From Nostoc sp. PCC 7524 (GTDB lineage Bacteria; Cyanobacteriota; Cyanobacteriia; Cyanobacteriales; Nostocaceae): a stretch of DNA of 64,000 nt. How positions within the stretch are numbered: position 1 is the first letter of the stretch; every line of letters begins with the position of its first letter. Shown in pieces: positions 56,515-63,789 of the stretch. A program made the translations under genes and the position numbers. The stretch covers positions 3,997,501-4,061,500 of the forward strand of contig NC_019684.1 of the NCBI RefSeq assembly GCF_000316645.1. Direction: 5' to 3'. The notes under the pieces were generated by a model, which did not search any database, was not told the origin of the DNA, and was given only the letters and a program-made list of their open reading frames with translations.

Positions 56515-57261
56515 GGAGAAGTTTCATCAGTAGCCGTTAGCCCTGATGGTAATTTTCTAGTTGTCGGTAGCTATGAATATCCTAGAAGTTATGTCAAAAT
56601 CTGGGATTTAAAAACGGGTAAACTCATCCACAGACTCTTAGGACATAAAAAACCAGTCAATGTTGTGGTGATTAGCCGAGATGGACAAATTTTTGCCAGT
56701 GGTAGTCATAAAATTAAGGTTTGGAATTTGCATAAAGGTGATGCCTACGGCGGGCTATGCCAGCGCATTTCTACCCTTTGGCATACATCTGCTGTTCATG
56801 CTATTGCTATTAACTCCAATAATACAGTTTTAGTCAGTGGTAGTGCTGATACCAAAATTCGGTTATGGAATCCCCAAACAGGCGATTTGTTAAACATCTT
56901 TCATGGACATGAGGGAGAGGTAAAATCCTTAGTCTTAAGTCCTGATGGACAAACATTAATTAGTGGTAGTGCTGATCAAACTCTCAAAATTTGGCACTTA
57001 ACCACAGGGAAGCTACTACAAACACTAACTGGACATACCGACGAGGTAACATCTTTAGTTTTAAGTCCTGATGGACAAACCTTAATTAGTGGTAGTGCTG
57101 ATCAAACTCTCAAAATTTGGCGGTTGTCTACAGGGGAAGTCCTACAAACAATTACTAGACATTCAGGAACGGCTGATTCTGTGGTTTTAAGTTCAGATGG
57201 TAACTTCCTCATTAGTATCAGTGCTGATCAAACTATCAAAATTCGGCACATAGAATTATGA
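56515..57261 (+). pseudogene. WD40-repeat protein, C-terminal part
   Basis: The remaining 248 residues of the split WD40 protein, five to six blades. Two adjacent blades are nearly the same ('SLVLSPDGQTLISGSADQTL' followed by 'KIWHL' or 'KIWRL'), a recent internal duplication also visible in the DNA (~56935-57120). Near 56740-56765 a GCCTACGGCGGGCTATGCC sequence, part of a dispersed repeat, inserts 'DAYGGLC' between blades. It ends at the stop of 57259-57261. It has no start of its own after the IS and is probably not translated. Confidence 0.85.
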
Positions 57262-57679
57262 GTTAATACGGTTCGGTTTATGCCGAGTTGCAGTCCAATA
57301 TCTTAACTTATGCTGGATTTGATGTTAACTGAATAGTATTGTCTTTTCATTCATTAGACATCGCCAAAAAAGAATGTAGAGACGTTCCATGGAACGTCTC
57401 TACAAGGTTTCTGGAAAACGCATATTTAATTTTTGGAGATGTCTATTATAGATAATTGCTGAATCCAGTTCAAAAATCATACAAAAATATATAAATTAAT
57501 CAACAATAAACAGTAAATACCACAGTATTTTTATTTTTGTAAAAAATATTTACTTGAGGGCATTTACGGTAAATTCACTATTTATAAAGCTGGAAAATAA
57601 TTTATGGTAAACCGTCTGTCAACTATATTTTGCTTGTGACATGATTGATTCAGCAAAATTGTTATATATCTTGAGAGTC
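57262..57679. other. Intergenic region upstream of the PEP-CTERM protein
   Basis: About 420 bp without a gene. It contains a perfect 30-bp palindrome at 57375-57404 and AT-rich sequence that should hold the promoter of the next gene. An upstream ATG at 57641 is in frame with that gene but adds non-signal-like residues. Confidence 0.5.
57375..57404. repeat. Perfect 30-bp palindrome
   Basis: TGTAGAGACGTTCCA followed directly by its complement. The GTAGAGACGTTCCATGGAAC motif is a common dispersed palindrome in Nostocales genomes. Confidence 0.75.
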
Positions 57680-58459
57680 ATGAAACGTCAAAAAGTTTCT
57701 GTTTTTGCTGGGTTAATGGGTGCTAGTCTTTTAGCTTTATGGTCTGCTCCTGCACAAGCTTTTACATTTACAACTAATTCCACTTACAACAACAATCCTA
57801 AAGATGATATTTGGTTGCAATCAGTAAAGCTGAATGATGGAACCATAATCAAAGACTTTGCTTTAGTTAATCAAGCTCAGATCATCCATAATGACAAGCA
57901 TACAGGAGGCAATACTGGTGCAGCCAGTGCTGATAGAGGAGACAATGCCCAAGGTGTAAAAGCTGAAAATCCTAGTAATAATGACATAGCTGCTGCATTA
58001 GGAAATCTCAATCTCAACAACATCATCGATACTGAAGATAGTGGTTCATTTACTATTAACTTAGAATTCAATAAAGCATTAGATAAATTGTTTTTCTGGG
58101 AACGAGGAAGGAATAGTGACTTAACAGTTCAAGCTCTTGATTCTACTGGCAATATGATTGGTAATTCCATAACTCTGCTTCGGGCTAATTCTAAGGATGC
58201 AGGTTATAAAATCGACACTACAGAAATTGGTGGCGCTCAAACAGTTGGCTCTTGGGGTGTTAGCCTGGCAGATTTAGGTCTTTCGGGTTCCATTAGCCGT
58301 ATTCAAGTAAAAGCTGAGAGCAAGTTTAGTGGTCCCGATTTCAAAGTTGTGGGAGCTGCGGCACAAAGTGTACCTGAGCCAACTAGCTTACTAGGACTTG
58401 CTCTAATGGGTGGAATGTTTACTTTATCTCGTCGCCACCAAACTACTAAGAGATGTTAA
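57680..58459 (+). CDS. Exosortase-dependent (PEP-CTERM) surface protein, XDP2-like
   Basis: Start ATG 57680 (MKRQKVSVFAGLMGASLLAL) gives 259 residues. A Sec signal peptide is cleaved after 'APAQA'. The secreted beta-rich domain (~30-230) has 'NPKDDIWLQSVKLNDG' and 'NLEFNKALDKLFFWERG', as in the exosortase-dependent surface protein family XDP2. The C-terminal sorting signal is '[18 protein letters not shown]' plus a basic tail 'SRRHQTTKRC'. Exosortase/cyanoexosortase should process it at the PEP motif for surface display or exopolysaccharide association. It stands alone and is followed by a terminator. Confidence 0.85.
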   Translation: MKRQKVSVFAGLMGASLLALWSAPAQAFTFTTNSTYNNNPKDDIWLQSVKLNDGTIIKDFALVNQAQIIHNDKHTGGNTGAASADRGDNAQGVKAENPSNNDIAAALGNLNLNNIIDTEDSGSFTINLEFNKALDKLFFWERGRNSDLTVQALDSTGNMIGNSITLLRANSKDAGYKIDTTEIGGAQTVGSWGVSLADLGLSGSISRIQVKAESKFSGPDFKVVGAAAQSVPEPTSLLGLALMGGMFTLSRRHQTTKRC

Positions 58460-58519
58460 TAAGCTCCATAGTAAGTATAGAAATTCTATTTGAACTGTGA
58501 AAATATTCATGCTTAGAAC

Positions 58520-58552
58520 CCGGATTTCTCAATGAGATCCGGGAACTTTTTG
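58520..58552 (+). terminator. Rho-independent terminator-like hairpin
   Basis: CCCGGATTTCTCA pairs with TGAGATCCGGG (two-base bulge) and is followed by AACTTTTT, 60 bp past the PEP-CTERM gene. It lies between convergent genes. Confidence 0.65.
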
Positions 58553-58592
58553 TGCAAATTATGATCTAGGCATACTAAGAACTTCTTTATCT

Positions 58593-59123
58593 TCATGCAG
58601 ATGCAGTTATGGAAGTTGCTTCTTTGCCTTTGGTAGCTGCTAGACTGGCGAGTTCTCGGTCAATAAAAAATATACCCTGTCCTTCCGTGCCAATCAGGTT
58701 AATTTTGTCGAGAATCCCTTTAAACAAATATTCTTCTTGGTGTTGTTCTGCAACATACCATTGCAAAAATTGTAGGGTAGAATAATCTGGTTCTGTATTC
58801 GCTAAATGTACCAAATCATTAATCTTATGAGTAATGGACTGTTCATGCTCATAGATTTGTTCAAACAGTTCCCTCAAAGAAGTGAAATGACTAGGTGGAG
58901 CTTGCATTCCAGTAATTACCGCTAATGAGCCGGTTTCATGCAAATAATTGAGCAAGCGGCGCATGTGCATCATCTCTTCATCGGCGTGTTGACTCAGAAA
59001 TGTAGCACATCCATCTAAAGCTTTGTAGGCACACCAAGAACTCATTTGTAGATAAAGATGGGAAGAATACATTTCCAAGTTGATTTGTTGATTCAACCGA
59101 TCAATCATTGCTTGAGATAGCAT
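58593..59123 (-). CDS. Ferritin (FtnA-type, non-haem)
   Basis: Start MLSQAMIDRLNQQINLEMYS (ATG complementary to 59121-59123) gives 176 residues; an open frame upstream runs through STRR repeats and is not coding. The ferroxidase ligands of FtnA-type ferritin are visible: Glu in 'LEMYSSHLYL', the 'DEEMMHMRRL' Glu/His pair on helix B, and 'QWYVAEQHQEE' on helix D. It forms the 24-mer cage that oxidises and stores iron in the cytoplasm. It lies directly downstream of the Feo Fe2+ importer genes, a natural pair of uptake and storage, across a repeat-filled 270-bp gap. Confidence 0.93.
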   Translation of the reverse strand: MLSQAMIDRLNQQINLEMYSSHLYLQMSSWCAYKALDGCATFLSQHADEEMMHMRRLLNYLHETGSLAVITGMQAPPSHFTSLRELFEQIYEHEQSITHKINDLVHLANTEPDYSTLQFLQWYVAEQHQEEYLFKGILDKINLIGTEGQGIFFIDRELASLAATKGKEATSITASA

Positions 59124-59392
59124 ATTTCTGACTCCTTGTAGTACCATTTTGAATTTTTGATTTTGGATTGGGCATAAACAGTCAATCGAAGGCAGAAGGC
59201 AGGAGGCAGGAGGCAGGAGGCAGAAGGAGGAAAAAGCCACCCACAAGGGGGAGCTAGTCTCGTGGGCGGGTTTCCCGACTTAAGAGAACTGGCGTTGGGG
59301 CTTGAACCTTCCCCCAAAAACTGTCAAAATTCAAAAATATTATTTTCTATTGCCTTGAACCCAATCCCCAGTCCCCAATCTCTAGACAAGAC
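59124..59392. repeat. Repeat-filled gap between ferritin and feoA
   Basis: It contains a GGCAGGA heptad STRR array (59191-59229), a GGGGAGCTAG-type palindromic repeat (59247-59295; AAGGGGGAGCTAGTCTCGTG to ACTGGCG), and further CCCCAGT/CCCCAAT heptads (~59360-59385). Nothing else was recognised. Confidence 0.75.
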
Positions 59393-59614
59393 TCAACGCG
59401 ATTCCACAAAAATAGTTTGGGCTGTTTCCCGATCCAAGGCGGTGCGGGTTCTGCCAACCATGATGATGTAGGATGGAAAGCGTTGTTCCAGCACTAAGTT
59501 ACTGCCTGGTAATATGCCGAATGCCATCAGCTTTTGTAAAATTGCATCATCTTGAGTTTGCAAACAAACTACGGTTTGCGGTTGCCCGATTTTGACTGTT
59601 GATAAGGCGTTCAT
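59393..59614 (-). CDS. feoA: FeoA-like protein (SH3-fold partner of FeoB)
   Basis: A 73-residue SH3-like protein. The ATG complementary to 59612-59614 (MNALSTVKIGQPQTVV) is chosen because it starts 1 bp after the FeoB stop. It has the FeoA pattern: a hydrophobic beta start, 'LQKLMAFGILPGSNLVL' and a terminal 'TALDRETAQTIFV'. FeoA binds and regulates FeoB in Fe2+ import. Gene order is FeoB G domain, FeoB membrane domain, FeoA, then ferritin, the reverse of the common feoA-feoB order. Confidence 0.85.
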   Translation of the reverse strand: MNALSTVKIGQPQTVVCLQTQDDAILQKLMAFGILPGSNLVLEQRFPSYIIMVGRTRTALDRETAQTIFVESR

Positions 59615-59615
59615 A

Positions 59616-61079
59616 TTAAAAGTTGACTCCAAATAAGGTTAAGCCGAGGTTGACAAGATATCCCATCAGGAAAGCGAAGGGGAAAATAAACAGTACGATC
59701 GCTACAGTAGTTTTAGTTCCCCGTTCTTTAATCAGCATTTGCAATTGGGCAATGCAGGGTAGAAATAACGTCAAGACAATTGCCGCCACCACTAGCTGAT
59801 TACCTGTGAGGGTTCCTTGTTGCTGCAAATCAAACAATCCGGCTGCACCATAATCTCTTCTAAAGAAGCCATAAAGGAATATTGGTGCTGCTTGTGCTGG
59901 CATTCCTAACGCCAAGGTGATAGGTTCAATTGCCCGGATAATCGCATCAAATAATCCGGTTAATCGTCCTGCCCAAATCAAGACTGAAGCCCAAATAAAC
60001 AAGGGTAAGACTTCCAGAAAATACCACTTCATCCGCACCCAGGTTTTAATCAGGACGTTCTGCAATTTAGGCAGACGTAAAGGTGGAACTTCCATGTAGA
60101 ATCTGCCAGAAGTACCGGGTAATAATTTGGCGGTGAGATAGCCAACTACTATAAAGATTGCAGAAATAAACCCTCCCCAAAACAGTAAGGCGGCTGGTTT
60201 TTGCGCTAGTAATCCCACAATCACACCCCACTGTGCTGCACAGGGAATGGCGAGAGAGAGTAAAAAGGTGGCAATTAATCGTTCACGTTTGGTTTCTAAG
60301 GTGCGGGTGACAATCGTTGCCATTGTGTCACAGCCTAAACCCAATACCCTTGGAATGACTGCTCGTCCAGATAAGCCTACAGATTTAAATAAGCGATCAA
60401 GCATTAAAGACAGGCGTGGGAGATAGCCGCTATCTTCTAGTAACGAGAACATCAAGAAGTAAGTGGCAACTACAGGTAATACAATCGCTGTAGCGTAGCG
60501 AATTCCCAAGGTGATGATGCCATAATCGTGAGCAATCAAGTCTTGAATTGGTTGCCAGGGGATGACTTGAGCGGTAATTTGGTTGACTACTGGGTTAATT
60601 TGCTCCTCAAAAAAGGTTTCGATGTGATCAACTAATTCCCCTGCGCCAAATTCACCGACAAATTTGTAAACTCCGTAGTAAAGGATGACGACAAGGATGG
60701 GAAATCCTGTAATGGGGTTGACAGTGAGTTTGTGCAGTATATCGGTGAGTGACGATCGCGCCTGTCTCGTTTCCTGTAAAACTGCTCTTTCTATAGCATG
60801 AGACTGACTTTGACGAGTATTGGCGATCGCCAATCCAATAGGTTGTCTGAGTTGATTTTGCGTGACGGTAATTAATACTTCCAGATGACGGCACTGTTCT
60901 TGATCCTGTTGTAAGGTTTGCCATAGTCCTGGGTCTTTCTGTAATAGTAATAAAGCTAGACTCCGGGGTGAGAGCGAGTATTTATTAAATAAATAGCGAT
61001 TGCCTAATGTTTGCCACCACGATTCGAGTTGTGCGATCGCAGCTTCAATCGGTTCTGGATAAATAACTTGGCTAATCAT
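59616..61079 (-). CDS. feoB: FeoB membrane domain (separate ORF)
   Basis: A 487-residue protein starting MISQVIYPEPIEAAIAQLES (ATG complementary to 61077-61079). Residues ~1-125 are the helical GDI/spacer region and the rest is the FeoB gated membrane core. Hallmarks are 'PRVLGLGCDTMATIVTRTLE', 'LLSLAIPCAAQWGVIVG' and 'PLFIWASVLIW'. It lacks the GTPase domain, which is encoded just upstream at 61155-61775. Together the two halves equal one normal FeoB. It imports Fe2+ across the inner membrane. A longer frame to 61130 only translates STRR repeat. Confidence 0.9.
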   Translation of the reverse strand: MISQVIYPEPIEAAIAQLESWWQTLGNRYLFNKYSLSPRSLALLLLQKDPGLWQTLQQDQEQCRHLEVLITVTQNQLRQPIGLAIANTRQSQSHAIERAVLQETRQARSSLTDILHKLTVNPITGFPILVVILYYGVYKFVGEFGAGELVDHIETFFEEQINPVVNQITAQVIPWQPIQDLIAHDYGIITLGIRYATAIVLPVVATYFLMFSLLEDSGYLPRLSLMLDRLFKSVGLSGRAVIPRVLGLGCDTMATIVTRTLETKRERLIATFLLSLAIPCAAQWGVIVGLLAQKPAALLFWGGFISAIFIVVGYLTAKLLPGTSGRFYMEVPPLRLPKLQNVLIKTWVRMKWYFLEVLPLFIWASVLIWAGRLTGLFDAIIRAIEPITLALGMPAQAAPIFLYGFFRRDYGAAGLFDLQQQGTLTGNQLVVAAIVLTLFLPCIAQLQMLIKERGTKTTVAIVLFIFPFAFLMGYLVNLGLTLFGVNF

Positions 61080-61083
61080 GGCC

Positions 61084-61154
61084 TTTGACTGTTGATTATT
61101 GATTTTTGATTGTTGACTGTAACCTGTCACCCGTCACCTGTAACCTGTCACCTC
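61084..61154. repeat. STRR heptad array between the two FeoB halves
   Basis: TTGACTG/TTGATTG heptads followed by CCTGTCA/CCTGTAA heptads fill the gap between the stop of the GTPase ORF and the start of the membrane ORF. The array coincides exactly with the point where FeoB is split. Confidence 0.75.
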
Positions 61155-61775
61155 TCAAGCCATGATCATGGCAGCCTGAACTGGCAGGAATGGCGCAATC
61201 CTGTGTTTCAATTCATCTATACCTTGGTTCAAAGCCGCGGCCATGCAAACTACTGGAATTCCCAACTCCATCTCCAGGGTGTCTTGTCGCAAATCCAATC
61301 CCCAACGATGCGCTTCATCCATCATGTTGACGGCGAGTATAACCGGCAGTTCAGCCTCGATCAGTTGAAAGGTAAGAGGCAGCATTCTTCCCAAGTTTTT
61401 GGCATCTACGACATGAATTACAGCTGCTACAGGTTCAACTAACAATAAATCTCTGGCAACCTTTTCTTCTTCAGTGATGGGCAGCAGTGAATACATCCCC
61501 GGTGTATCAATCACTGTTATGCTTTGCTCACCTATCTGTACTAATCCCCGACTCACCTCTACAGTTGTACCGGGGTAGTTAGAAACAGTGACATAAATTC
61601 CTGTTAAAGCATTAAAAAGTACACTCTTACCCACATTGGGCATTCCTACCAGGGCAATGGGGGAACTAGAAAAAACTTCTCTATCCAAAGACTGCTTTCT
61701 TTTACGAAAAAATGGCAATCCGCGCGATTTCTTTCCACAAGATTTTCCCTGTGATTGACATTTGTGGCATTCCAT
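61155..61775 (-). CDS. feoB: FeoB GTPase domain (separate ORF)
   Basis: A 206-residue G protein. A Cys/basic N-terminal tail (MECHKCQSQGKSC) is followed by G1 'GMPNVGKS', the G2/switch I region 'YPGTTVEVSRG', G3 'DTPGMYSL' and G4 'NMMD'. It ends 'APFLPVQAAMIMA' and then stops, just before the helical spacer of normal FeoB would begin. It pairs with the membrane ORF 75 bp downstream and gives GTP-dependent control of Fe2+ uptake. Both ORFs are clean, so the split may be stable and functional. Confidence 0.9.
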   Translation of the reverse strand: MECHKCQSQGKSCGKKSRGLPFFRKRKQSLDREVFSSSPIALVGMPNVGKSVLFNALTGIYVTVSNYPGTTVEVSRGLVQIGEQSITVIDTPGMYSLLPITEEEKVARDLLLVEPVAAVIHVVDAKNLGRMLPLTFQLIEAELPVILAVNMMDEAHRWGLDLRQDTLEMELGIPVVCMAAALNQGIDELKHRIAPFLPVQAAMIMA

Positions 61776-61887
61776 AGAAAATTATTGTTGAGCTTTACTG
61801 CAACTTATTCTCAAATTAAAATGTGAGGATCTTGTGAGGAAATATACCTAATTCCCAAAAGCAGTCTCTATCAAACAACTGTACGAG

Positions 61888-61925
61888 GCGATCGCTTATT
61901 CCTTCTTAACAATTTTCTCCTGACT
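61888..61925. repeat. 38-bp direct repeat, left copy (duplicated moaE 3' end)
   Basis: It is identical to 62776-62813, 888 bp away: HIP1 site GCGATCGC, then TTATTCCTTCTTAACAATTT and TCTCCTGACT. The right copy contains the last codons and stop of moaE, so the left copy is a detached duplicate. The two bracket the toxin-antitoxin cassette like attachment sites or a recombination scar. Confidence 0.75.
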
Positions 61926-62337
61926 ATTTACTCACATCACAAACTAATCTTTTAAATAAAGACAGAGAAATAATCGTTGTATTCAACAGAGTTTGCGCTT
62001 CATTAAAATCAGCATCACCTGTAATAAAAAAATCTGCCTCTGCGGCAATAGCACAAGCTAAAAATTTGGCATCTTTCCTATCTCTAGGAAAATCAACCTC
62101 CATATTTACATTAATTAGTGTTGTTACAGAATCAATTAAATAAACCCATCTTTGGTATTGTGCCTCAGTTAACTTTAAACGAGGACGCTTTAAAACTTCC
62201 TTATACTCTGCTAGAATCTCTGCTGAGACAACCCACTCAAAATCCGAATTAGCAACCACAAATAAAATTACTGCCTCTGGATTTTTATCAGCTATAGCAG
62301 CAGAGACTAGGATGTTAGTATCAATAATAACCTTCAT
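61924..62337 (-). CDS. PIN-domain toxin of a toxin-antitoxin pair
   Basis: A 137-residue PIN-domain ribonuclease of the 'putative toxin, PIN family' (PIN_3). The acidic active-site residues are in 'IDTNILVSAA' (Asp6), 'SAEILAEYKEVL' (Glu), 'RDRKDAKFLACA' (Asp) and 'ITGDADF' (Asp). Its ATG overlaps the antitoxin stop by 4 bp (62334-62337), the usual arrangement. The stop lies two bases inside the left copy of the 38-bp repeat. It probably acts as an RNA-cleaving toxin when unopposed. It is a mobile cassette unrelated to iron uptake. Confidence 0.85.
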   Translation of the reverse strand: MKVIIDTNILVSAAIADKNPEAVILFVVANSDFEWVVSAEILAEYKEVLKRPRLKLTEAQYQRWVYLIDSVTTLINVNMEVDFPRDRKDAKFLACAIAAEADFFITGDADFNEAQTLLNTTIISLSLFKRLVCDVSK

Positions 62338-62573
62338 TCCCCTCGCCTATATGCTTCAATTTCTGCTGCTATCTCTTCCTCAGTCAAGGGATGATCTGCG
62401 TGTGTCGCTTGTATTTCTTTGAATAACTTTTTTAATTCTGCTGCTAAAGTAGCCCTTTGATTATCCTCAGCTAAAATAATCACCTCAACTTTCTGTCCTG
62501 GTTGAAATGGTAAATCAGATAATACTAACTGTTTTGGATCTGCAATGGTGACGTAGGTTTTATAAGCGTTCAT
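62334..62573 (-). CDS. Antitoxin partner of the PIN toxin
   Basis: A 79-residue acidic protein. The N-terminal part (MNAYKTYVTIADPKQLVLSD, 'LPFQPGQKVEVIIL') resembles the beta-rich DNA-binding start of small cyanobacterial antitoxins. The C-terminal part ('LKKLFKEIQATHADHPLTEE' to 'EAYRRGE') would wrap the toxin. It is translationally coupled to the toxin gene. The pair is expected to autoregulate its own promoter in the 62574-62600 region. Confidence 0.8.
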   Translation of the reverse strand: MNAYKTYVTIADPKQLVLSDLPFQPGQKVEVIILAEDNQRATLAAELKKLFKEIQATHADHPLTEEEIAAEIEAYRRGE

Positions 62574-62599
62574 GATTTATCCTGTTACTTAACTTTGAT

Positions 62600-62692
62600 C
62601 TACCCTTGTTCTAACAACTTCGCCACATTCTCAGCAATTCTCTCCTCTAACATCCTCGCTTCTGTATTCAAAACTTCAATTTCTCTGTAAAG
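62600..62692 (-). pseudogene. Possible C-terminal remnant of a restriction/methylase-type gene
   Basis: A 30-codon open stretch ending in TAG (complement of 62600-62602) encodes 'REIEVLNTEARMLEERIAEN' followed by 'VAKLLEQG'. This reads like the helical C terminus of a type I DNA methylase subunit. Nothing upstream continues it. The identification is weak; it may be a leftover carried in with the toxin-antitoxin cassette. Confidence 0.3.
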
Positions 62693-62775
62693 TCAAAATT
62701 TTCTACTACTCGTTCCGCAACCCCCACATAACAGATGAGTTTTTAGCTTGCTCCCTAGACAAAACACGAGCATAT

Positions 62776-62813
62776 GCGATCGCTTATTCCTTCTTAACAA
62801 TTTTCTCCTGACT
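62776..62813. repeat. 38-bp direct repeat, right copy (contains moaE stop)
   Basis: Identical to 61888-61925. The stop codon and last codons of moaE (GluAsnCys-stop) lie within it. Confidence 0.75.
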
Positions 62814-63291
62814 GTTCACAAGCACCAATACTTACCCAGGTGCTAGAGCCATCTTGCCAGTGTTCCTTTTTCCAAATAGGTGCATTGTGTTTGAGGGTAT
62901 CAATAGCATAACGACAAGCCTCAAACGCTTCACTACGATGAGGACAACCTACTGCCACTAAAACGCTAATCTCTCCAATCTGCAAGCGTCCGATACGGTG
63001 GTGAATTACCACCCGTTTGACATCAGTCCATATAACGCGAATATCAGCAGCAATTTGATAAAATACTTGTAACGCCATTGGTTCGTATGCTTGGTATTCT
63101 AGAGAGACTACAGGTTTACCATCAGTTTGATTACGAACCATACCACTCATCACTACAATTGCACCATTGCCTGGGTCGTCAGCTTTGGCGTAGATTTCTT
63201 CAAGAGATAATGGTGCAAAGGTAATGGCAAAGCTATCTTCAACTCTTGGTTTAATGGCAATAGTAGATTGATTTTGCACAATTGAATTCAT
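62794..63291 (-). CDS. moaE: Molybdopterin synthase catalytic subunit MoaE
   Basis: A 165-residue MoaE. Family motifs are 'GAIVVMSGMVRNQTDGKPVV', 'LEYQAYEPMA', 'VVIHHRIGRLQIGEISVLVA' and the catalytic Lys region 'APIWKKEHWQDG'. With MoaD it adds dithiolene sulphur to precursor Z in molybdenum cofactor synthesis in the cytoplasm. Its last codons are part of the 38-bp duplicated sequence, so the adjacent cassette inserted at, but did not damage, its 3' end. It lies behind the cupin gene and may share a transcript despite a 57-bp STRR gap. Confidence 0.93.
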   Translation of the reverse strand: MNSIVQNQSTIAIKPRVEDSFAITFAPLSLEEIYAKADDPGNGAIVVMSGMVRNQTDGKPVVSLEYQAYEPMALQVFYQIAADIRVIWTDVKRVVIHHRIGRLQIGEISVLVAVGCPHRSEAFEACRYAIDTLKHNAPIWKKEHWQDGSSTWVSIGACEQSGENC

Positions 63292-63320
63292 AGGGAGTAG
63301 GGATTAGGGAGTAGGGCAGA
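63292..63320. repeat. Heptanucleotide tandem repeat (STRR type)
   Basis: TAGGGAG/TAGGGAT heptads lie in the 57-bp gap between moaE and the cupin gene. Confidence 0.65.
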
Positions 63321-63348
63321 AGACAGTCAGCCGTTGCTATTTATCAGC

Positions 63349-63786
63349 TTATATTCTTCCTAATACTGCCATATCTTCTGCATCTAATTCCATTGGCGTA
63401 CCACTACGAATTAATTCCGAAAAATCTTCATTGGGAACCATAATTGTCAAAGTATATAAGCGTGTTGAACCTATATTTTTAATCAAATGAGTGCCAGTTG
63501 GAGGTACTAATAAACTATCTCCAGCAGCAATTGGTACTTTCTTTCCATCACAAATTGCTACACCTTCACCTTTGAGGACGAAAAACATTTCTACTGCCCA
63601 TTGATGGCGATTTGGTGGGGTTTGTCCGCCAATATCAAAAATTTCTACGCAGCACGTTAGAGAAGTATTAGCATTTGTGGAATCAAAGATAATTGCTAAC
63701 CGATTGGTATCGTGGGGACTGATGCGGTAAACTTGATAATCTTTGGGAGATTTAATAATAGGAATTACACAACGAGTAGCATACAT
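63349..63786 (-). CDS. Cupin-domain protein
   Basis: A 145-residue single-domain cupin with a conserved barrel. Motif 1 is 'PPNRHQWAVEMFFVLKGEGV' (a His and the Glu are present) and motif 2 is 'PPTGTHLIKNIG' (His). A metal ion could be bound by these residues. The exact substrate is unknown. It starts 3 bp after the stop of the isochorismatase-like gene, so the two are probably one operon and may act on the same small molecule. Confidence 0.85.
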   Translation of the reverse strand: MYATRCVIPIIKSPKDYQVYRISPHDTNRLAIIFDSTNANTSLTCCVEIFDIGGQTPPNRHQWAVEMFFVLKGEGVAICDGKKVPIAAGDSLLVPPTGTHLIKNIGSTRLYTLTIMVPNEDFSELIRSGTPMELDAEDMAVLGRI

Positions 63787-63789
63787 TGA

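Noticed and set aside
59124..59246. 41-codon N-terminal extension of ferritin
   Set aside because: It translates STRR heptads (Leu/Pro/Cys-rich); ferritin homology starts at MLSQAM.
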